Origin: Nocardioides baekrokdamisoli
GTDB lineage: Bacteria > Actinomycetota > Actinomycetes > Propionibacteriales > Nocardioidaceae
NCBI RefSeq assembly: GCF_003945325.1
Contig: NZ_AP019307.1
Coordinates: forward strand, 1,612,001 to 1,676,000
Length of the DNA: 64,000 nt
Reading direction: 5' to 3'
Each line of letters opens with the position of its first letter. The stretch's first letter is position 1. Positions 45,603 through 52,509 of this stretch are shown in pieces. A program made the translations under genes and the position numbers. The notes beneath the pieces are model-generated. The model had not been told where the DNA came from, did no database searches, and was given only the letters and a program-made list of their open reading frames with translations.

Positions 45603-46025
45603 TCAAGCCGCAGGCTTCGCCTGACTGAGGGCGGCTTCTTCCTGGGGCGACAGCGTGGTGGAGCACTCCCACCCCCGCAGAGCCTTGGCGTACGAGCGAC
45701 CCTCGGTGCGGCCATGGATCGAGGTCAGCAGCAGGCCGTCTCCGGTGCCGTCGGCGATGACGAGCGACCAGGACAGCTGCCCTCCGACGTCGCCGAAGGC
45801 GTCGTAGCGCACGATCGCGATGTGCTGCAGGTTGCGCGAGTTCTCCACCCCGAGAGCTGCGACCTCTGACCGCAGCGCAGCCACCTCGGCCCGCAGACCG
45901 GGTACGTCCTCCGGCAGACCGTTCAGGATCAGGGGCGAGGACGCCAACCGCTGCCGGCGCTCGAACACGGCCAACCCGAGGGCAGCACCGGCGATCAGCA
46001 GCGAAATCAATGCGAGGACGACCAC
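45603..46025 (-). CDS. DUF4446 family protein
   Basis: A 140-residue protein starting at GTG 46025. One N-terminal membrane helix (LALISLLIAGAALGLAVF) is followed by a short coiled coil (LRAEVAALRSEVAAL) and the DUF4446 core with IAIVRYDAFGDVGGQLSWSL and TSIHGRTEGRSYAKAL. The family is of unknown function. It is divergent from pheA, 22 bp apart. Confidence 0.9.
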   Translation of the reverse strand: MVVLALISLLIAGAALGLAVFERRQRLASSPLILNGLPEDVPGLRAEVAALRSEVAALGVENSRNLQHIAIVRYDAFGDVGGQLSWSLVIADGTGDGLLLTSIHGRTEGRSYAKALRGWECSTTLSPQEEAALSQAKPAA

Positions 46026-46047
46026 GTGTCGACCCTAAACTGCCACC

Positions 46048-46899
46048 GTGTCGTCCCCTCGAAGCATCGCCTACCAGGGCGAGCCCGGTTCCAACTCACA
46101 CAGCGTCTGTGTACGCGACTACCCGGAACTGGAGTCCATCCCGTGCGCGTCCTTCGAGGACGTCTTCGCGCTGGTCGAGGGCGGCGAGGCCGATCTCGCA
46201 CTGATCCCGATCGACAACTCCCTCGCCGGCCGGGTCGCCGACATCCACCATTTCCTGCCCACCAGCAGTCTCTTCATCATCGCCGAGAAGTTCCTCCGGA
46301 TCCGGTTCAGCCTGCTCGGCCTGCCGGGCACGGACATCAGCGAGATCCGGACCGTACACAGCCATGTCCACGCGCTCGGCCAGTGCCGGAAGGTGATCAA
46401 GGAGCTCGGCCTCAAGCCGATCATCTCCGGCGACACCGCCGGCGCGGCACGCGAGATCGTCGAGGCCGGTGACAAGAGCCAGGCCGCGATCAGCCCGCCG
46501 TTGGCCGCCGGGATCTACGGCCTCGACGTGCTGCGTGAGGAGGTCGAGGACGAGGACCACAACACGACCCGCTTCGTCGTCCTGAGCCGCGAGTTCGTCC
46601 CGGCGCCGACCGATGCGCCGGCGGTGACGACGTTCATCTTCAACGTCCGCAACATTCCGGCTGCGCTCTACAAGGCCCTCGGCGGGTTCGCGACCAACGG
46701 CGTCAACATGACCAAGCTGGAGTCGTACATGGTGGGCGGGCACTTCGCCGCGACGCAGTTCCTCGCCGAGGTCGACGGCCACCCGGATGATCCGGGACTC
46801 AAGCGCGCCCTCGACGAGCTGGCGTTCTTCACCACCGACATCAAGGTGATCGGCGTCTATCCCGCCGATGCCGCACGTGACGAGCACAGCCGCGGCTGA
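46048..46899 (+). CDS. pheA: prephenate dehydratase
   Basis: A 283-residue enzyme converting prephenate to phenylpyruvate for phenylalanine synthesis. The catalytic domain has IAYQGEPGSNSHSVC, IPIDNSLAGRVADIHHF and SGDTAGAAREIVEAG. The effector-binding ACT domain starts near residue 190 with VTTFIFNVRNIPAALYKAL and TKLESYMVGGHF, the ESRP-like region for Phe binding. Start is GTG 46048. The stop overlaps the next start as TGATG, so the GDT1-like gene is coupled to it. Confidence 0.95.
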   Translation: MSSPRSIAYQGEPGSNSHSVCVRDYPELESIPCASFEDVFALVEGGEADLALIPIDNSLAGRVADIHHFLPTSSLFIIAEKFLRIRFSLLGLPGTDISEIRTVHSHVHALGQCRKVIKELGLKPIISGDTAGAAREIVEAGDKSQAAISPPLAAGIYGLDVLREEVEDEDHNTTRFVVLSREFVPAPTDAPAVTTFIFNVRNIPAALYKALGGFATNGVNMTKLESYMVGGHFAATQFLAEVDGHPDDPGLKRALDELAFFTTDIKVIGVYPADAARDEHSRG

Positions 46900-47495
46900 T
46901 GCTGACCATCGCAGCCGTCACGTTCGCGGCGATCTTCATCGTCGAACTGCCGGACAAGACGTTCTTCGCGGCACTGATGCTGGCGACCCGTTACAAGGCC
47001 CTCAACGTCTGGGCCGGCGTCTCGCTGGCGTTTGCTGTCCAGACACTGGTCGCGGTCGCCGCAGGCACGGTGATCTCGAAGCTCCCTGCCCATTGGGTGC
47101 ACCTCGGTGCTGGCATCGGCTTCCTCATCGGTGCGGGATGGCTCCTGTACGAGGGCCTCAATTCACGCAAGGGCAGCGACGACGACAGCGGCGATGAGTA
47201 CGCCGAGAAGGCCGTGGCTGCAGCTGGCTGGCACCAGATCGGGAAGTCGTTCCTGATCCTCTTCGCGGCCGAGTGGGGCGATCTCTCTCAGATCCTGACC
47301 GCGGTCTTCGTGAGCAAGTACCACGAGCCGATCCCGGTCTTCATCGGCGCGCTCGCGGCCCTTGTCACGGTGAGCGGGCTCGCGGTCCTGCTCGGCGGCC
47401 AGATCACGAAGTTCCTCCGCCTGCACGTCCTCCACTTCGCCGGTGCCACGCTGTGCACCGTGCTGGGCATCTGGACGTTGGCCACCGCCTTCTAG
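46899..47495 (+). CDS. TMEM165/GDT1 family (UPF0016) cation transporter
   Basis: A 198-residue membrane protein with about six helices and the two acidic family motifs, ELPDKTFFAALML and EWGDLSQILTA. Family members (Mnx, Gdt1, TMEM165) move Mn or Ca ions, exporting them from the cytoplasm. The first motif reads ExPDKT rather than ExGDKT. A charged Asp/Ser-rich loop (SRKGSDDDSGDEYAEK) separates the halves. It overlaps pheA, though no functional link is clear. Confidence 0.92.
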   Translation: MLTIAAVTFAAIFIVELPDKTFFAALMLATRYKALNVWAGVSLAFAVQTLVAVAAGTVISKLPAHWVHLGAGIGFLIGAGWLLYEGLNSRKGSDDDSGDEYAEKAVAAAGWHQIGKSFLILFAAEWGDLSQILTAVFVSKYHEPIPVFIGALAALVTVSGLAVLLGGQITKFLRLHVLHFAGATLCTVLGIWTLATAF

Positions 47496-47549
47496 GCAGG
47501 GTGGCACTCGGCCGGCGCAACTCCCACCAGCGCGCCGACCGAGAGTTCT

Positions 47550-48161
47550 CTAGGCCGCTTCCCAGGTGGAGGAGCGGCGCGCGATGTCGTACGCGCTGTC
47601 GGCCACGTCGCTGGGCCACGGCGAGGCCAACTGGCCCAGCCACCAGGTGAGGGCGTCCGGCTCGACGACGGCGACTCCCTCGGACATCAGCGGAATATCG
47701 ACGTGCGAAGCGCCGACCGGGACGACGATGGCGCTGACCGGCACGTTGAAGCCGAGCTTGAGCTCCATCAGAGCGCGGGCGCACAGCGCCGTCGCGCGAG
47801 CATCGACGATGGTCGAGCGGCGGCGGCCCTCGACGATGAAGGCGTCACCGCCGGCCCAGACGCGAGCGTCGTGCGTGTACACGGCCTGGACGATGAAGAC
47901 ACCGGCCGGGCCGACGACGACGGCATCCAGGTCGACGTCCATGGACGGGATGTGGACCGAGTGCAGCACGTGCCAGCCCTCGTGCGAGTCGGCGAAGGTG
48001 TTGAGGTGCCGACCGATGATCATCTCGTCGTCGGTGTCGCCCCACCAAGCCTGCTTCTTGCGAACCCGAGCCCCGTAGCCCGGCTCGTTCAGAGCCAGGT
48101 CGATCGAGCCGTCGTCGGCGAGCAGCCCGCCGAGGTCGTGGGGAAAGCTCAGGATCGTCAT
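47550..48161 (-). CDS. NERD-domain protein
   Basis: A 203-residue protein. The NERD (nuclease-related) core is visible in MIIGRHLNTFADSHEGWHVLH, VDLDAVVVGPAGVFIVQAVY and RRSTIVDARATALCARALM. In active nucleases of this fold a D-x(n)-E-x-K pattern is expected; here the Asp is kept (DLDAVVV) but the second part is VQAV, so catalytic residues seem altered. Function unknown. It is divergent from the cNMP-binding gene, and a CRP-like site overlaps its start. Confidence 0.82.
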   Translation of the reverse strand: MTILSFPHDLGGLLADDGSIDLALNEPGYGARVRKKQAWWGDTDDEMIIGRHLNTFADSHEGWHVLHSVHIPSMDVDLDAVVVGPAGVFIVQAVYTHDARVWAGGDAFIVEGRRRSTIVDARATALCARALMELKLGFNVPVSAIVVPVGASHVDIPLMSEGVAVVEPDALTWWLGQLASPWPSDVADSAYDIARRSSTWEAA

Positions 48162-48176
48162 GTGAACAGGCTCACG
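48161..48176. promoter_or_regulatory. CRP-like site TGTGA-N6-TCACG
   Basis: TGTGAACAGGCTCACG matches the CRP/GlxR consensus TGTGA-N6-TCACA at 9 of 10 fixed bases. It overlaps the start codon of the NERD gene by one base, so it could repress that gene. It lies about 165 bp upstream of the cNMP-binding and cyclase genes, so cAMP feedback on that pair is possible. Confidence 0.6.
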
Positions 48177-48341
48177 TACTCGGGAGCGTGGAGCCTCCCC
48201 GCAACGTACGAACGTGCGGTAGTACCTTCGAACTATTCCAGTGGTCGCGATTTCTCGGCATTCCTAGCGGGCCGTCCTCCGATCCCACTAGCATCTGCTT
48301 GATGTAGCCGGCGTCACAACGCCAGACCGAAGGGACACCCC

Positions 48342-48716
48342 GTGGCCGAGACCTTCTTCTCCCTGTTCACTCCGCAGGAGATTGCCAAGATCAGCTCCTC
48401 TGGCACCCGCGTGAGCCTGCCCGAGGGCTGGTCGCCGATCTGGAAGGACACCCCGGCGGACAAGGCGTACATCATCCTGTCCGGCACGGTCAGCGTTCGG
48501 ATCAAGGGCCAGGAGATCGCCCAGCTCGGCCCCGGCGACATCATGGGCGAGCAGGCGATCCTCAACCACTCGCTGCGTACCGCCTCGTTGGTCGCCCTCA
48601 CGCCGCTGGACCTGATCCACCTCACCGCCGAGACGCTCACGAAGCTGTACATCGAGATGCCGTCGTTCCACAACGCGCTCGAGAAGGTCGCGGCTGAGCG
48701 CTTCGGCGACAAGTAA
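48342..48716 (+). CDS. stand-alone cyclic-nucleotide-binding protein
   Basis: A 124-residue cNMP-binding domain with no helix-turn-helix or other output domain. The phosphate-binding cassette is GDIMGEQAILNHSLRTASLV, keeping the Glu and Arg that hold the ribose and phosphate of cAMP or cGMP. IILSGTVSVRIKGQEIAQLG is the upstream beta-roll. Start is GTG 48342. It abuts the cyclase gene with no gap, which suggests that the two proteins act together, for example as sensor and maker of cAMP. Confidence 0.88.
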   Translation: MAETFFSLFTPQEIAKISSSGTRVSLPEGWSPIWKDTPADKAYIILSGTVSVRIKGQEIAQLGPGDIMGEQAILNHSLRTASLVALTPLDLIHLTAETLTKLYIEMPSFHNALEKVAAERFGDK

Positions 48717-49712
48717 GTGCCCGACGAGGTCGCCCCGCCGGACTGGGCGGGCTACCTCGACCTGATCGAGGCATTCCTCCTCGGTGAACCACCGACCCTG
48801 ACTCGGCATCAACTGTCCGAGTTGTCCGGAGTCCCCACCGAGGAGGCTGCGGAGCTGTGGCGCGAGCTCGGTTTCCCGCAGGTGCCCGACGATGTCGTCG
48901 CCTTCACCCCGGCCGACGCCGACGCTGAGCGCGAGGCTCAGGAACTGATCAACCTGGGGATCCTGTCCGAGGACCGAAAAGCGGCCTTGGTACGCACCTG
49001 GGGCCGGTCGTACGCCCGCCTGGCGGAATGGCAGTCGGCGCTCCTGCTCGACGTGGCGACCGAACGCAAGGGCAACCCGACCGACGAACTCGTCTGGCTG
49101 GCGGCTGAGATCGTGCCGCGGGTGGAGCGGCTGCAGGCGTACGTCTGGCGTCGTCACCTGATCTCCGCCGCGGCCAGGATCGTCGCGGATCCCGAGGCGC
49201 TGGGCAGCGCCAAGCAGCAGCTCGCGGTCGGGTTCGTGGACATCGTCGGCTACACAGCGCGATCCAAGACGTTGTCGGAGGAGGACCTCGTCGCCTGGAT
49301 CGAGCAGTTCGAGGACGCGATGACGCATCTGGTCACCGATGCCGGCGGACGGGTGATCAAGAACCTCGGCGACGCGGTGCTGTACGTGTGCGAGAGCCCC
49401 CTCGCCGCTGCCGAAGTGGCCCTCACCGCGGTCACCCGCGGGGCTGACGACGAGGACTCCTTCCCCGAGGTCCGGGCAGGGGTCGCGTACGGCGACGTGG
49501 TCACCCGCCTGGGCGATGTGTTCGGACCGACAGTGAATATCGCCTCGCGGCTCACTTCGGTCGCCCGACCGAGCACGGTGGTGGTCGACGAGGGCATGGT
49601 CGACGAACTCGAGGACGTCCCGACGATCGAGACCCGGAAGCTTCGGAGGGTGGGCGTGAAGGGCTACTCCCGGCTGACCATGTGGCACCTGCGAAGTGCC
49701 GGCGGGTCCTAG
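48717..49712 (+). CDS. class III adenylate/guanylate cyclase, Rv1264-like
   Basis: A 331-residue soluble cyclase starting at GTG directly after the previous stop. The N-terminal 150 residues resemble the pH-responsive regulatory domain of M. tuberculosis Rv1264 (AEIVPRVERLQAYVWRRHL). The catalytic domain begins near residue 170 with VGFVDIVGYTARSKTL (metal Asp), then GGRVIKNLGDAVLYV (second metal Asp), and the transition-state Asn/Arg pair in TVNIASRLTSVA. The nucleotide-selecting Lys of adenylyl cyclases appears in IKNLGD. cAMP production is likely. The stop shares CTAG with the convergent GDPD gene. Confidence 0.93.
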   Translation: MPDEVAPPDWAGYLDLIEAFLLGEPPTLTRHQLSELSGVPTEEAAELWRELGFPQVPDDVVAFTPADADAEREAQELINLGILSEDRKAALVRTWGRSYARLAEWQSALLLDVATERKGNPTDELVWLAAEIVPRVERLQAYVWRRHLISAAARIVADPEALGSAKQQLAVGFVDIVGYTARSKTLSEEDLVAWIEQFEDAMTHLVTDAGGRVIKNLGDAVLYVCESPLAAAEVALTAVTRGADDEDSFPEVRAGVAYGDVVTRLGDVFGPTVNIASRLTSVARPSTVVVDEGMVDELEDVPTIETRKLRRVGVKGYSRLTMWHLRSAGGS

Positions 49713-50500
49713 CCAGCTGCGCCCATGGGCGTACGCCCCAACTGCTCCATCACGTACGCCGGCCGATCGGTGATGATCCCGGCGACTCCGAGACGGAGAC
49801 AGCGCTGGACGTCGGCGGCCTCGTTGACGGTCCACACGTGGACCGGCCGCCCGGTCTCGACCAGACGGCGCGCCCACTTGGGGTGGTCGCGGATCTCCTT
49901 GATCCCCGGCCCGAGCCACCAGTCCTCTCCGATCACGCGACGGAGCATCGGCCAGTACTGCGCCTTGTCCATGAGCATGACCATGTTGAGGTCGGGCGTG
50001 AGCCTGCGCATGCGGTGCAGCGCGGCGTAGTTGAAGCTCATCACCCTGACCGGACTGTCAGCACCGTCGAGCCCGTGATACTTCAACGTCCGAGCCAGTT
50101 TGTGCTCAACCAGGCCCCCGAAGCGGGTCGGGTGCTTGGTCTCGATGGCCACCTCGACGCGCCGACCCGCGTTCATCACCGTCTCGAGGAGGGTGTCGAG
50201 CGTCAGGATCCGGGTGTAGCGGTCATCGATGTCCGGCTGAAACGGTCCTTTCCAACTGGCGAACTCGAAGCTCTCGAGATCTTTCAGTTCCATCTCGGAC
50301 ACCAGGGCCGGCACCCCGGCCGTCCGATTCAGGGACCGGTCGTGGACACACACCAGATGGCCATCGGCCGTCAGGCGTACGTCGCACTCCACGGCATCGG
50401 CACCGATCCGGAGAGCTTCCACGTACGCACCGAGCGTGTGCTCGGCGATGTCATGACTCGCGCCTCGATGGGCCACCACTTGCGGGCTCATGCTTGCCAT
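49709..50500 (-). CDS. glycerophosphodiester phosphodiesterase
   Basis: A 263-residue GDPD-type TIM-barrel enzyme that releases glycerol-3-phosphate from deacylated phospholipids. It has VVAHRGASHDIAEHTLGAY (HRG and Glu), ECDVRLTADGHLVCVHD (metal ligands and catalytic His) and VHVWTVNEAADVQRCL. No signal peptide is seen, so a cytoplasmic enzyme is likely. Asn of the usual PENT is replaced by His (AEHT). Confidence 0.93.
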   Translation of the reverse strand: MASMSPQVVAHRGASHDIAEHTLGAYVEALRIGADAVECDVRLTADGHLVCVHDRSLNRTAGVPALVSEMELKDLESFEFASWKGPFQPDIDDRYTRILTLDTLLETVMNAGRRVEVAIETKHPTRFGGLVEHKLARTLKYHGLDGADSPVRVMSFNYAALHRMRRLTPDLNMVMLMDKAQYWPMLRRVIGEDWWLGPGIKEIRDHPKWARRLVETGRPVHVWTVNEAADVQRCLRLGVAGIITDRPAYVMEQLGRTPMGAAG

Positions 50501-50600
50501 GGTGAAGCCTCCGGGGCGAGGAAAGGCGCATTACGGGCTACAAATCGGCGAACCCCCTGTGAATCTAGTGGGGAGAATCCGGCTTCACTACGCTGAACCC

Positions 50601-51467
50601 GTGCCCGAACTGCCCGAAGTTGACGCTCTCGTCGCCGACCTCCGGCGCCGGTTGGACGGCCGGGCCATCGTGAAACTGCACGTGCCGCAGTTCAGCGCGC
50701 TCAAGACGTTCGACCCGCCGCTGCACGCACTGGAGGGGACCCTGGTCGACGGGGTCTCGCGCCACGGGAAGTTCCTCGACATCGAGGCGTCCGGGCTGCA
50801 CCTGGTGATCCACCTGGCGCGGGCGGGCTGGATCCGATGGCGCGACTCCATGCCCCCGGTGCCACCGAAGCCGTCGACCAAGTCGACGCTGGCCGTACGC
50901 GTGGTCCTCGACGACGACTCGGGCATCGACATCACCGAGGCCGGCACCAAGAAGTCGCTGGCCGTCCATGTCGTACGCGACCCGCAGGACGTGCCGGGCA
51001 TCGCCTCGCTCGGCCCTGATCCGCTCACCGACGACTTCACGGTCGACGTCCTGGCCGGCATCCTCAGCGACGCCGGCGGGAAGCAGTTGAAGGGCGTTCT
51101 GCGTCACCAGGGGACGATCGCAGGGATCGGCAACGCGTACTCCGACGAGATCCTGCATGCGGCGAGGATGTCGCCGTTCAAGCCGTCGAACGGCCTGTCG
51201 CCCGACGAGGTCGAGGTGCTCTGGCAGGCGATCCGGACGACGTTGTTCGACGCCGTGAAGCGTGCCGACGGCGTCGCCGCGAGCGAACTCAAGGGCGAGA
51301 AGAAGTCCAACATGGCCGTGCACGGACGGACCGGGTTGCCGTGTCCGGTGTGCGGCGACACCGTACGCGAGGTGTCGTTCGCGGACTCGTCGTTGCAGTA
51401 CTGCGCGACGTGCCAGACCGGCGGGAAGCCGTTGGCGGATCGCCGGATGTCGAAGCTGCTGAAGTAG
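50601..51467 (+). CDS. Fpg/Nei-family DNA glycosylase
   Basis: A 288-residue base-excision enzyme with AP-lyase activity. GTG 50601 gives MPELPEVD, where Pro2 and Glu3 are catalytic after Met removal. The helix-two-turn-helix is in GTIAGIGNAYSDEILHAARM. The zinc finger is CPVC and CATC near the C-terminus. The family includes Fpg (oxidised purines) and Nei (oxidised pyrimidines); the loop VPPKPSTKST is not decisive. The longer frame starting at 50490 is discarded because catalysis needs Pro2. Confidence 0.93.
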   Translation: MPELPEVDALVADLRRRLDGRAIVKLHVPQFSALKTFDPPLHALEGTLVDGVSRHGKFLDIEASGLHLVIHLARAGWIRWRDSMPPVPPKPSTKSTLAVRVVLDDDSGIDITEAGTKKSLAVHVVRDPQDVPGIASLGPDPLTDDFTVDVLAGILSDAGGKQLKGVLRHQGTIAGIGNAYSDEILHAARMSPFKPSNGLSPDEVEVLWQAIRTTLFDAVKRADGVAASELKGEKKSNMAVHGRTGLPCPVCGDTVREVSFADSSLQYCATCQTGGKPLADRRMSKLLK

Positions 51468-51468
51468 C

Positions 51469-51807
51469 TCAGGCCTGGGCGGCCAGGTGGCTCTCCATCA
51501 GGGCCAGGGTCTGCTGCGTCTGGAGCAATGTCGCCTCGGCGACGGCCACCATCTGCTGGACCTTCTCGCTGACGCTCACAATCTCGGCGAGGCGGGCATC
51601 GACGTCAGCGAGGCGCGCGTCCACGCTCGCCAGCACATGGTCGACCGATGTCAGGGTCCCCTCAACCGTGCCCAACGTCCCCTCGACCGTCGCGAGCGTG
51701 CCGTCGACCGTGGAGAGGGTGCCACCGACCGACGAGAGCACCTTCTCGGCGTCGTTGAGCGTACGGCTGGCGGTCTTGAGGACCTCACCGATCGGGTTCA
51801 GTGCCAT
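51469..51807 (-). CDS. heptad-repeat coiled-coil protein, unknown
   Basis: A 112-residue protein made almost wholly of seven-residue repeats (GTLSTVD, GTLATVE, GTLGTVE, GTLTSVD, HVLASVD, ARLADVD, ARLAEIV), so a long amphipathic coiled coil is expected. The underlying DNA shows 21-bp repeats. No membrane helix or signal. It lies 20 bp downstream of a TetR gene on the same strand. Short helical proteins of this kind can be phasins, scaffold or partner proteins; nothing here decides. Confidence 0.8.
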   Translation of the reverse strand: MALNPIGEVLKTASRTLNDAEKVLSSVGGTLSTVDGTLATVEGTLGTVEGTLTSVDHVLASVDARLADVDARLAEIVSVSEKVQQMVAVAEATLLQTQQTLALMESHLAAQA

Positions 51808-51827
51808 GGATCTTCCTTCCGAATGGT

Positions 51828-52445
51828 TCAGTCGCGACGCGGCCGGAGACCGCGTACGAGGTCATCGAAGAGCTGGCCCACGACGTCGACATCGACCGAG
51901 TCGGGGGAGGCGACGAAGGAGCGGCCGAAGTGTTCGGCTGCCGCGACGAACGCCTGCGCTGCAGCGAGGTGGCGGGGCATCTGGTCGCTGCCGTACGCAC
52001 CGGCGAGGGCCTGCGCCAGGGCGGCCGTCACGGTGTCACGTCCCTGACCGATCCGCTGCAGCACCGCGTCGGGCGTACCCGGCCCGATCCTGAGGATCGG
52101 CGCCCACGTGTTCGGGTGCTCCCGGACGATCGTCAGCCAGGCGCGAGTCATCTGCGAGGGCAGCATCGAGGGACCCGTCACAGCTGCCAGTAGCTGCGAG
52201 AGGGCGTCGTTCTGGGTGCGGTCGAGCAGATCCTTCAGGAGGGCAGCCACGGTTGGATAGGCGGAGTACAGGACGGGCTTTGTGACCCCGGCGGCGGCCG
52301 CGATCGCCTCGACGGTCAGCCCCTGGTACCCCTGCTCGCCGATGAGACGCAGCGCGGCTGAGCGCAGCTGTTCGCGGCGCTCCTCGACCGGCATGCGAGG
52401 CGCGTACGCCCGCCGCTGGCGCGGTGCCGCGGGTGCTGTCGTCAT
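51828..52445 (-). CDS. TetR-family transcriptional regulator
   Basis: A 205-residue regulator. The N-terminal helix-turn-helix reads LRLIGEQGYQGLTVEAIAAA and GVTKPVLYSAYPTVAALL, typical TetR. The C-terminal half is the variable ligand domain. An in-frame GTG at 52451 adds two residues. It is divergent from the DUF2236 fusion gene across a perfect palindrome (52482-52499), so it probably represses both itself and that gene. Confidence 0.92.
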   Translation of the reverse strand: MTTAPAAPRQRRAYAPRMPVEERREQLRSAALRLIGEQGYQGLTVEAIAAAAGVTKPVLYSAYPTVAALLKDLLDRTQNDALSQLLAAVTGPSMLPSQMTRAWLTIVREHPNTWAPILRIGPGTPDAVLQRIGQGRDTVTAALAQALAGAYGSDQMPRHLAAAQAFVAAAEHFGRSFVASPDSVDVDVVGQLFDDLVRGLRPRRD

Positions 52446-52481
52446 GGCCACGAACGTAATCCAATCGCTGGTTCTTCACAA

Positions 52482-52499
52482 TACTACTCCACGGTAGTA
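52482..52499. promoter_or_regulatory. operator TACTAC-N6-GTAGTA between tetR and the DUF2236 gene
   Basis: A perfect 6-6-6 inverted repeat lies in the 64-bp region between the divergent genes. A TTCTTC-N17-TAGTAA promoter-like pair (52472-52500) overlaps it. The layout is typical of a TetR autoregulatory site. Confidence 0.75.
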
Positions 52500-52509
52500 A
52501 TCTGCCGTC

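Noticed and set aside
50490..50600. Extended N-terminus of the Fpg/Nei glycosylase
   Set aside because: Catalysis needs Pro at position 2, which fits only the GTG at 50601.
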